Part shown: positions 7,925 through 13,051 of the stretch, one piece after another | How the letters are laid out: each line of letters opens with the position of its first letter | Numbering within the stretch: the stretch's first letter is position 1 | Made by a program: the position numbers and the translations under genes | Source of the DNA: Bacteroidales bacterium | GTDB taxonomy: Bacteria > Bacteroidota > Bacteroidia > Bacteroidales > UBA4417 | Direction of reading: 5' to 3' | DNA length: 19,886 nucleotides | NCBI GenBank assembly: GCA_025350385.1 | Contig: JANXXZ010000274.1 | Span: 1-19,886 of the forward strand | The notes under the pieces: generated by a model | The model's database searches: none | Told to the model about the DNA's origin: nothing | Seen by the model: only the letters and a program-made list of their open reading frames with translations

Positions 7925-8986
7925 TCAGAAATCGGCATTTTCCTGTTTCACAAGGGCTTTTGTGGATAAAAGCCCGCATGCAGCGTCAATATCAAGGCCG
8001 CGCGATGCCCTCACTGTTGTTACAATTCCTTTGTCATTGAGTGCTTTCTGGAAAGACAGAAGTCTTTCTTCGTTGGTAACTGATAGCGGGACACCGGGTA
8101 CAGGGTGAAACCGTATCAGGTTGATTCGACAACGTGTCTTGTTCAGCAGGCGGGCCAGTTCCTTTACATGGCGGGGAGTGTCGTTCAGTTCACTGAAAAC
8201 AATATATTCCATCGAAACCCGGCGGTATTTCCCAAGGTCGAACTGGTTGATGGTGTCAATAACTTCCCTGATGGGGTAAACATGCTGTACCGGCATAAGG
8301 CGGCGGCGTTCTTCATCAAAGGGCGTATGAAGGCTTACTGCCAGGTTGCATTTGCTTTTTTCAAGAAAGGTCTTCATGGCCGGAACAATGCCAATGGTTG
8401 AAACTGTAACTTTTCGGACACTCAGGGCAAACCCGTATTCGGCAGTGAAGATTTCCTGAGCTTTCATCACCGCCTCGAGGTTGTCAAAAGGTTCACCCAT
8501 TCCCATAAATACGATGTTAGTGATTGATGCCCGTTCAGGAAGTGAGCGTAACTGGTTGAGAATTTCGCCCGCCAGAAGGTTGGCCTGGAATCCTTGTTTT
8601 CCGGTCATGCAGAATAGGCAGCCCATTTTACAGCCTACCTGTGTGGAAACACAAAGCGTATTACGACGGGTATCAGGAATGAACGCCGATTCAATAAATT
8701 TCCCCCCGATGGTAGGAAAAAGATATTTTTTAGTTCTGTCAATTGACTCCTGCATCATAACGGATGCCTGTGTTCCGATGGTATAACATTCTTCCAGCCG
8801 GGCACGAACGCTCTTTGAAATATTAGTCATTTCACTGATCGACTGAATTTCTGTTTTATAGAGCCAGTATGCAATCTGTCCACCGGTAAAAGCGGGGAGC
8901 CCCATTCCTGTCACAAGTTCCTTTAAATCGGAGAGGGTTTTGCCCAGCAGTGGCTCTTTCCCCGGCCGGACTTTCATTTCATGCAT
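7925..8986 (-). CDS. rlmN: Dual-specificity 23S rRNA/tRNA adenine-C2 methyltransferase RlmN
   Basis: A radical-SAM enzyme that methylates C2 of adenosine 2503 in 23S rRNA and A37 of some tRNAs. Family marks are present: EPLLGKTLSDLKELV at the start, LFPTIGGKFIES, and TLCVSTQVGCKMGCLFCMT, whose CX3CX2C binds the 4Fe-4S cluster; the Cys in TLCV is the one known in E. coli as Cys118. Near the end VRASRGLDIDAACG carries the methyl-carrying Cys equivalent to E. coli Cys355. FMGMGEPFDN is the SAM-binding GGE-like motif. The frame is open from an ATG at 9010, but that start overlaps the upstream gene. I chose ATG 8986, four bases after that gene's stop; ATG 8977 would also do and best fits family N-termini. 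It sits directly downstream of a flavin reductase gene. Confidence 0.95.
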   Translation of the reverse strand: MHEMKVRPGKEPLLGKTLSDLKELVTGMGLPAFTGGQIAYWLYKTEIQSISEMTNISKSVRARLEECYTIGTQASVMMQESIDRTKKYLFPTIGGKFIESAFIPDTRRNTLCVSTQVGCKMGCLFCMTGKQGFQANLLAGEILNQLRSLPERASITNIVFMGMGEPFDNLEAVMKAQEIFTAEYGFALSVRKVTVSTIGIVPAMKTFLEKSKCNLAVSLHTPFDEERRRLMPVQHVYPIREVIDTINQFDLGKYRRVSMEYIVFSELNDTPRHVKELARLLNKTRCRINLIRFHPVPGVPLSVTNEERLLSFQKALNDKGIVTTVRASRGLDIDAACGLLSTKALVKQENADF

Positions 8987-8990
8987 AGCT

Positions 8991-9665
8991 TCAGAAGTAT
9001 ATTTCCGCAATGATATTGTTGAAAGGAATACCTTTCATCATAAGGATTTCGCGGCATTGCATCACCATTTCGGCGCCGCCGCAAAGGTAGTACTTTTGAT
9101 CTTCCGGCAGGTTATCCTGTTTTTCAAGATACCGGGTTACGCGGCCGTGATAAACTCCGTCACCAGCCTGTTGCGAACAACATCTCACATACCGTTCGCC
9201 GAAAGCCTCAAGAAGTTCATTGCTGAAATAAAATGAATCAAGTGTGCGTCCGCCATGGATCACGATTTTATTGCCACCCATTCCTGAGTTAAACATACTG
9301 GAAAATGGTGCCAGTCCTGTACCGGCGGCTATCCAGTAGCCGGGTTCGTTAGAACCCTCATAATTACCGAAAGGGGGAGTGATCCATAAGGTATCGCCTG
9401 GTTTCAGTTGCGCCAGGCTTGGAGTGAGATGACCTTCGGGTTTAATGTTGTAAAGGATTCTTATATCCGGTTCCTTTTCACCACTGGCTATGCTATATAA
9501 ACGGGGGTCATCGGCAGATGAAAGGCCAAGTCCAAGTACCTGGCCGGCACGAAAAGTAAATTCGCGGGGAAAGGAAAGCACGAAAACTGACGGGGCTATT
9601 TCAATATTCGACTGTACCTGGATTGCCTTAAGTTGAATAAGTGGTTTTGTATTTACAGTGGACAT
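8991..9665 (-). CDS. Ferredoxin/flavodoxin-NADP+ reductase-like FAD oxidoreductase
   Basis: A 224-residue FNR-superfamily flavoprotein, cytoplasmic, with no signal peptide. Residues 10-100 form the FAD-binding barrel with the R-x-Y-S motif at Arg55-Leu-Tyr57-Ser58 (DPRLYSIAS). The NAD(P) domain follows, with AAGTGLAPF at about 113-121 and YLCGGAEMV at about 193-201. It ends in Glu-Ile-Tyr-Phe; the Tyr-Phe end resembles the aromatic C-terminus that stacks on FAD in Fpr-type reductases. No 2Fe-2S domain is fused, so it most likely moves electrons between NADPH and a separate ferredoxin or flavodoxin. Its stop lies 4 bases before the chosen rlmN start, so the two form an operon; RlmN needs low-potential electrons, which may explain the pairing. 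Confidence 0.9.
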   Translation of the reverse strand: MSTVNTKPLIQLKAIQVQSNIEIAPSVFVLSFPREFTFRAGQVLGLGLSSADDPRLYSIASGEKEPDIRILYNIKPEGHLTPSLAQLKPGDTLWITPPFGNYEGSNEPGYWIAAGTGLAPFSSMFNSGMGGNKIVIHGGRTLDSFYFSNELLEAFGERYVRCCSQQAGDGVYHGRVTRYLEKQDNLPEDQKYYLCGGAEMVMQCREILMMKGIPFNNIIAEIYF

Positions 9666-9684
9666 TTGATTATGTATAGTTACA

Positions 9685-9692
9685 CAAACTTA
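9685..9692 (-). promoter_or_regulatory. Putative -7 box of the reductase-rlmN operon
   Basis: On the minus strand this reads TAAGTTTG (TANNTTTG), about 20 bases before the reductase ATG. A possible -33 TTG (CAA at 9716-9718 on the plus strand) is 23 bases further upstream, at the long end of the accepted range. Confidence 0.4.
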
Positions 9693-9759
9693 AACAGAAA
9701 TAAGAGGGTATGGTTCAATGGCTGATGATTTGATGAAATTAATGCCATAAGTGATAAGC

Positions 9760-9773
9760 CAAAAGTGACAATC
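9760..9773. promoter_or_regulatory. Candidate operator CAAAAGTGACAATC (copy 1)
   Basis: Reverse complement of 11604-11617. It sits 95 bases upstream of the reductase ATG and about 30 bases before the rightward promoter at 9806-9834. AAGTGATA (9749-9756) and AAGTGACA (9763-9770) form a direct repeat with a 14-base period here. Confidence 0.25.
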
Positions 9774-9805
9774 CACTTATTGATGAGCAATATGAGTATT
9801 AATAA

Positions 9806-9834
9806 TTGAAATATTAATAAATGGTTTAAATTTG
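9806..9834 (+). promoter_or_regulatory. Bacteroidota-type promoter (TTG, 18 bases, TAAATTTG)
   Basis: TTG at 9806-9808 and TAAATTTG at 9827-9834, separated by 18 bases, match the Bacteroidota -33/-7 pattern better than any other pair I found in the window. Transcription would start near 9841 and run rightward, away from the reductase operon. Confidence 0.55.
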
Positions 9835-9840
9835 CTTAAC

Positions 9841-10001
9841 GAATTGCTTTTTATGAAAGTCCCTGTTTCGCTGTGTATTCTATTGGTCATGCTTCATTCC
9901 CTTTTCTTTGGGAGTACGGTACAAAAAGCCTGCGAAAGGAAAGCAATTGCTGCAAGCCGATTTAACGTTAACGGCGAGGCTTCAGCGCTTGGCCTCTTTT
10001 T
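9841..10001 (+). ncRNA. Candidate small RNA of about 160 nt
   Basis: The interval is bounded by a good promoter on the left and, on the right, a GC stem GAGGC (9976-9980) / GCCTC (9992-9996) followed at once by five T (9997-10001), which looks like an intrinsic terminator. An ATG at 9853 opens a frame that would be cut off inside the hairpin, so the transcript might be a leader, a short mRNA, or a non-coding RNA. It does not resemble tmRNA, RNase P RNA or SRP RNA. The call rests on signals only. Confidence 0.3.
9976..10001 (+). terminator. Terminator-like hairpin with T5 tail
   Basis: Stem GAGGC/GCCTC with an 11-base loop that itself contains the palindrome AGCGCT, then TTTTT. The stem is short, so termination may be partial. 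Confidence 0.4.
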
Positions 10002-10211
10002 GGTCCCTGCACATGGAGTGGCTCACCGGAGCATCAGGCTTGACAATGGGGGGGGGATTTTTAAGCTCATTTCAATCGTTCATGCAGTTTTATCATATGG
10101 GAGCAGGATGCAATGGGTTGTGTCTTCCCTGTTATTTCTCCAAATTGTATATCATACTATTCCATTATTTATTAAGGGGATGACCCTTCGTTTATAGTCT
10201 GTATTTTATTA

Positions 10212-10238
10212 AAACCATGACTTTTAGTGCATGGGTTT
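10212..10238. repeat. Imperfect hairpin AAACCATGAC / GTGCATGGGTTT
   Basis: The two arms pair around a TTTTA loop with one bulge in each flank. The arrangement, a loop centred on TTTTAG with a CATGG stem, is reminiscent of the subterminal hairpins of IS200/IS605-type elements and their non-autonomous derivatives, but no transposase or second end was found. It could equally be a terminator. Confidence 0.3.
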
Positions 10239-10343
10239 CCCTATTCCAAGGTAACTTTATCAATATACTACATGCATGTTAAAATGCGCGTCTTAGTGAT
10301 ATTGTAGCCTAAAATTTTAGTATAAATTAAATACCAAAAAAAT

Positions 10344-10478
10344 ATGAGCGAATATCTTGAAAATGAGCCTCAGCAGGAGAGGAAAAAGAATGTCGGCGCA
10401 TTACCCTTCTTCCTCATGATTGGAGGAATAGTTGTAATTCTTGTAATCATAAAACTGTTTATTTCCCGTATGGGTTGA
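10344..10478 (+). CDS. Small single-pass membrane protein, 44 residues
   Basis: A short gene: MSEYLENEPQQERKKNVGAL, then a hydrophobic stretch (FFLMIGGIVVILVIIKLFI, residues 21-40) and a short basic end SRMG. The charged N-terminal half (acidic, then a KK pair) and a single membrane helix suggest an inner-membrane miniprotein. The start is preceded by an A-rich tract (ACCAAAAAAAT), common before Bacteroidota starts. A strong hairpin terminator begins 8 bases after the stop, which supports this as a real transcription unit. It resembles no family I can name; small proteins of this layout often modulate a membrane complex, but nothing here says which. Confidence 0.65.
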   Translation: MSEYLENEPQQERKKNVGALPFFLMIGGIVVILVIIKLFISRMG

Positions 10479-10485
10479 TAATTAT

Positions 10486-10528
10486 AAGGCAAGGGCTCAG
10501 CCTTTGTTTTAGGCTGGGCTCTTGCCTT
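10486..10528 (+). terminator. Strong hairpin terminator after the 44-residue gene
   Basis: Arms 10486-10502 and 10512-10528 pair over 17 positions (with G-U pairs) around a nine-base loop TTTGTTTTA. The stem is flanked by AA/TT and followed by CGTATTTTC. It is the longest clean hairpin in the window. Confidence 0.8.
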
Positions 10529-10546
10529 CGTATTTTCAGAATAAAA

Positions 10547-10784
10547 TAGCTATTTCATCTGCTAATAATTTGTTTTTTAAGGTCATCCCGATAGCTATCG
10601 GGAGGAATACGCCATGGTTGAATGTATTATCATTTTCAGTTGGTCTCGTCATTTTCATGACGAGATGGCTATTTAATGCGCTAATATTTTATTTTTTATA
10701 GGTCACATGTTCTACGCCATGGTTATAAGCATTATCATTTTCTGTTGGTCTCATCATTTTCAGGTCGAGATGGCTATTTCATTT
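10547..10784. repeat. Diverged tandem repeat, two units of about 119 and 105 bases plus a third boundary
   Basis: The block GCTATTT-AT-GCTAATA, a T-rich run, AGGTCA, TACGCCATGGTT, ATTATCATTTTC, GTTGGTCTC-TCATTTTCA and CGAGATGGCTATTT occurs twice in the same order. GCTATTT boundaries fall at about 10549, 10668 and 10773. The longer first unit has an extra segment holding the palindrome at 10586-10603. In unit one TCTCGTCA and TGACGAGA (10644-10665) form an 8-bp stem; unit two keeps a decayed version. The third boundary overlaps the peroxiredoxin stop codon. Origin unknown; a duplicated mobile or regulatory element is likely. Confidence 0.7.
10586..10603. repeat. 18-bp perfect palindrome TCCCGATAGCTATCGGGA
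   Basis: A perfect inverted repeat with no loop, GC-rich against an AT-rich background and present in only one of the two tandem units, so it looks inserted. From memory, palindromes of this kind recur in intergenic DNA of Bacteroidota; that is unverified here. No second copy exists in this window. Confidence 0.6.
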
Positions 10785-11520
10785 TCTGAAATATCATATA
10801 CCAGGAAACTTCGTAAAGGTTAGGATCAGTTTGAGCAGCAAGCGCTTCTTTCTCATCCGCATTCCTGACATTTTTTATCAATACATCATCTCCGGGTTTC
10901 CAGTCGGCAGGTGTAAGAACTTTATTCTTCTGTGCAATTTGCAGGGCTGTAACAGTTCTTTTTATTTCATCCATATTTCTGCCGACGTTCATCGGGTAGA
11001 AAAAGACTGCCTGGATTATATTGCTTGGATCAATTATGAATACACCCCTCACATCTTTCCGGGGATTTGCGGAAGGCTGGATCATACCGTATTCCTTTGC
11101 TACCTGCCAGCTTTGATCATCAATCAGCGGAAATTCAATTTTAGCAGGATTCCTGCCCTTATATTTAATTGTTTCGATTGATTTTTTCCATGCTTCATGA
11201 TTTGAAAGCGCATCAGTTGATACAACTGCAAGTTTTACTCCCAGGTTAGAAAAATCATCCTGAAGTTGAGCCAATTCAAGCAGTTCCGTAGAGCAAACAG
11301 GCGTAAAATCGGCCGGGTGACTGAACAAGATTTTCCAGCTACGACCATAAACTTCCGGGAAATTAATTTCACCGTTGGTTGACTGGGCAATAAATGAAGG
11401 TGCTGATTCCCCGATAAGGGGTATCCTTGGAAGAGATACTTCTGATTTGTTATTTTCCTGGGCCATCAATCTGACTATTGAAAATAACATTACTACTGTC
11501 AATAAGATTCTTGATTTCAT
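10774..11520 (-). CDS. Exported 1-Cys peroxiredoxin (Prx6 family)
   Basis: A 248-residue peroxidase that reduces hydrogen peroxide and organic hydroperoxides. Residues 1-20 are a signal peptide (LLTVVMLFSIVRLMA, cleavage before QEN), unusual for Prx6 enzymes, which are normally cytosolic; it should act in the periplasm. The catalytic site is intact: Pro69, Thr73 and peroxidatic Cys76 in HPADFTPVCSTE, and Arg158 in DVRGVFIIDP. NVGRNMDEIKRTVTALQ and TPADWKPGDDVLI are hallmarks of Prx6. Cys76 is the only cysteine, so recycling must come from an outside thiol. After the usual end there is a family-type tail to residue 248. It is divergent from a helix-turn-helix regulator gene. Confidence 0.93.
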   Translation of the reverse strand: MKSRILLTVVMLFSIVRLMAQENNKSEVSLPRIPLIGESAPSFIAQSTNGEINFPEVYGRSWKILFSHPADFTPVCSTELLELAQLQDDFSNLGVKLAVVSTDALSNHEAWKKSIETIKYKGRNPAKIEFPLIDDQSWQVAKEYGMIQPSANPRKDVRGVFIIDPSNIIQAVFFYPMNVGRNMDEIKRTVTALQIAQKNKVLTPADWKPGDDVLIKNVRNADEKEALAAQTDPNLYEVSWYMIFQKMK

Positions 11521-11554
11521 TTTTTATATTAATTTAGATTAAATAAACATAACA

Positions 11555-11562
11555 CAAAATTA
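11555..11562 (-). promoter_or_regulatory. Putative -7 box of the peroxiredoxin gene
   Basis: On the minus strand this reads TAATTTTG (TANNTTTG), 34 bases before the ATG. No TTG stands at the expected -33 distance, so an activator may be needed or the box may be chance. Confidence 0.35.
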
Positions 11563-11603
11563 TAGGTATAACAGATCATTGTGTGTGACTTTTTGCAGTA
11601 CCC

Positions 11604-11617
11604 GATTGTCACTTTTG
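11604..11617. promoter_or_regulatory. Candidate operator GATTGTCACTTTTG (copy 2)
   Basis: An exact 14-base match, in opposite orientation, to bases 9760-9773 upstream of the reductase-rlmN operon. It lies 84 bases before the peroxiredoxin start. A near copy (TGTGACTTTTTGCA) begins at 11584. Regulation is inferred only from position and recurrence. Confidence 0.25.
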
Positions 11618-11877
11618 CAATTATTGCGTATTTGAAACAGAAATAAGGATCAGGAATTGATAATCTGCCAATTTATTGAGAGCGAACCATGAATCTTGAA
11701 TTTAATGTTGGATTTTTACATAAAACAGGTTTATTTATTTGAACATTTCGATACTTATTCCGTTCTAAAAGGACTAATTTCTGCAGAAAAAATTAGCTTA
11801 CTGCTTTATCCGTGAGGATTTTATTAACTCGTATTACTGATGTTTTTGCTTTAATCAAGTTCAATAACAGGAGAGAA

Positions 11878-12882
11878 ATGAGAATTGACGAATCTGTTCA
11901 ACATTCAGTATTTAAAACTATAAAAGCACTTCTCCCAAACCATATTTCATTAGTACACGAAATCTCAGAATTACTGGGTATAAGTTATGATAGTGCATAC
12001 CGGCGTATCAGGGGTCAAAAACCATTGTCACTTGAGGAATCAAACATACTTTGTTCACATTTTAACATTCCGATTGAGAATTTTATTAACCCGGATCGTA
12101 AATCTGTCCTATTCCAGCCATTAATAATACATGAGGACAACTTTGGGTTCAAAGGCTGGTTTTCGCTGATGCAAAAAGAAATTCAAAGGGTTCAGGCCAG
12201 TAAACATAAGGAAGTGATCTATGCTGCCAGGGATCTGCCCATTTATTATTATTTTGATTTCCCGGAATTGATTGCATTCAAATTTTATTTTTGGCAGAAA
12301 ATCCTTTTGCGGTTCAGTGAATTCCAGGGAAAGCAGTTCTCATTCAACGATGTAGATACACGAAACATTGAAACAGGCAGACAACTTTTATCTGCATATA
12401 ACCTTATTCCCAGCATCGAAATCTGGAATAATGAAACGTTTAGCCGTATTATGCGCCAGATTGAATTTTGCTGGGAGTCAGGATTCTTCAGCAATAAAAA
12501 TGATGCATTACGAATTTGCGATGTGATGGTGATTTTTATCAACCATATGCAAAAACAAGTTGAAAGCGGACTTAAATTCAATTATGGAGCCGATGCAATA
12601 GGTATTGAAGAAAGCTACAAAGTGTATATTAATGAAGTTCTTTTGAGCGATAATACAGTGCTTATTGTCACAGATACAGTCAAAGTTACTTACATGGCCT
12701 ACAATACCCTAAACTTAATGATGACTGACAATAATGATTTTTGTGATCAGATTGGACATTCTTTAAAGAACCTTATGAAATCGGCAAGCTTTATCAGTGG
12801 CACTTCTGCCAAAGAACGAAATCGTTTTTTTGCCGGAGTAATCAAGGAAACTCATAAACTCAGGGAAACTATTGAGAAATAA
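11878..12882 (+). CDS. Helix-turn-helix transcriptional regulator with large C-terminal domain
   Basis: A 334-residue protein from the ATG at 11878, chosen because AGGAG (11869-11873) lies at good spacing before it; a GTG at 11812 would add 22 unlikely residues. Residues about 20-72 fit an XRE/lambda-repressor-like HTH: LVHEISELLGISYDSAYRRI, then RGQKPLSLEESNILCSHFNI. The remaining 260 residues are mixed helix with many aromatics (YYYFDFPELIAFKFYFW) and no recognisable ligand domain; I have seen this layout in uncharacterised Bacteroidota regulators. It is a stand-alone gene, divergent from the peroxiredoxin, which it could control. A hairpin terminator follows 32 bases after the stop. Confidence 0.85.
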   Translation: MRIDESVQHSVFKTIKALLPNHISLVHEISELLGISYDSAYRRIRGQKPLSLEESNILCSHFNIPIENFINPDRKSVLFQPLIIHEDNFGFKGWFSLMQKEIQRVQASKHKEVIYAARDLPIYYYFDFPELIAFKFYFWQKILLRFSEFQGKQFSFNDVDTRNIETGRQLLSAYNLIPSIEIWNNETFSRIMRQIEFCWESGFFSNKNDALRICDVMVIFINHMQKQVESGLKFNYGADAIGIEESYKVYINEVLLSDNTVLIVTDTVKVTYMAYNTLNLMMTDNNDFCDQIGHSLKNLMKSASFISGTSAKERNRFFAGVIKETHKLRETIEK

Positions 12883-12914
12883 TTTCTCTCTCAGTTGATA
12901 GCTTTATGCAGAAA

Positions 12915-12942
12915 CCCCACCTTGAATGAAGTGGGGCTTTTA
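12915..12942 (+). terminator. Intrinsic terminator after the HTH regulator
   Basis: CCCCAC (12915-12920) pairs with GTGGGG (12931-12936) around a 10-base loop and is followed by CTTTTATTT. The reverse strand has only a weak T run, so it mainly serves the rightward gene. Confidence 0.8.
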
Positions 12943-13051
12943 TTTAGCTTACGAGCTGGTCGGGTTCAATTGTATTAACAATAGACTGGATGAGTTTCCT
13001 GCGCAATACTTTATTGGCAATCCTTTAATTAACGGTTAAATAGAAAGGATA

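Larger units (their letters stand above)
9666..10343. other. Gene-poor region: promoter, candidate small RNA, G9 tract and hairpin
   Basis: 678 bases without a convincing protein gene. Overlapping frames at 9832-10197 and 9908-10183 (+) have odd composition (few acidic residues, many aromatic and Cys) and match nothing I know. From the ATG at 9853 the first frame does begin like a signal peptide (MKVPVSLCILLVMLHSLFF), so a small exported protein is not excluded. What is better supported is a promoter (9806-9834), a palindrome TTAACGTTAA (about 9963-9972), a terminator-like hairpin (9976-10001), a run of nine G (10048-10056) and an imperfect hairpin at 10212-10238. Confidence 0.5.
11521..11877. 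other. Divergent promoter region of peroxiredoxin and regulator genes
   Basis: 357 bases. It carries a -7-like box for the peroxiredoxin (11555-11562, -), two related motifs TGTGACTT (11584-11591) and TGTCACTT (11607-11614), and the 14-mer GATTGTCACTTTTG (11604-11617) that recurs inverted at 9760-9773. An in-frame GTG at 11812 extends the regulator frame upstream, but the ATG at 11878 has a far better start context. No RNA gene was seen. Confidence 0.5.

Noticed and set aside
8105..9236. Plus-strand frames of about 100 codons opposite rlmN and the reductase gene
   Set aside because: They are antisense shadows of two confidently identified genes and show no family features.
9832..10197. A 121-codon frame on the plus strand (and an overlapping one at 9908-10183) as a protein gene
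   Set aside because: Composition is poor in acidic residues and rich in aromatics, there is no recognisable domain, and the frame passes through a terminator-like hairpin and a G9 tract. The signal-peptide-like start at 9853 leaves a small doubt, noted in the region entry.
11812..11877. GTG at 11812 as start of the HTH regulator
   Set aside because: The ATG at 11878 has AGGAG at proper spacing and begins at the natural edge of the HTH domain; the extra 22 residues look non-coding.
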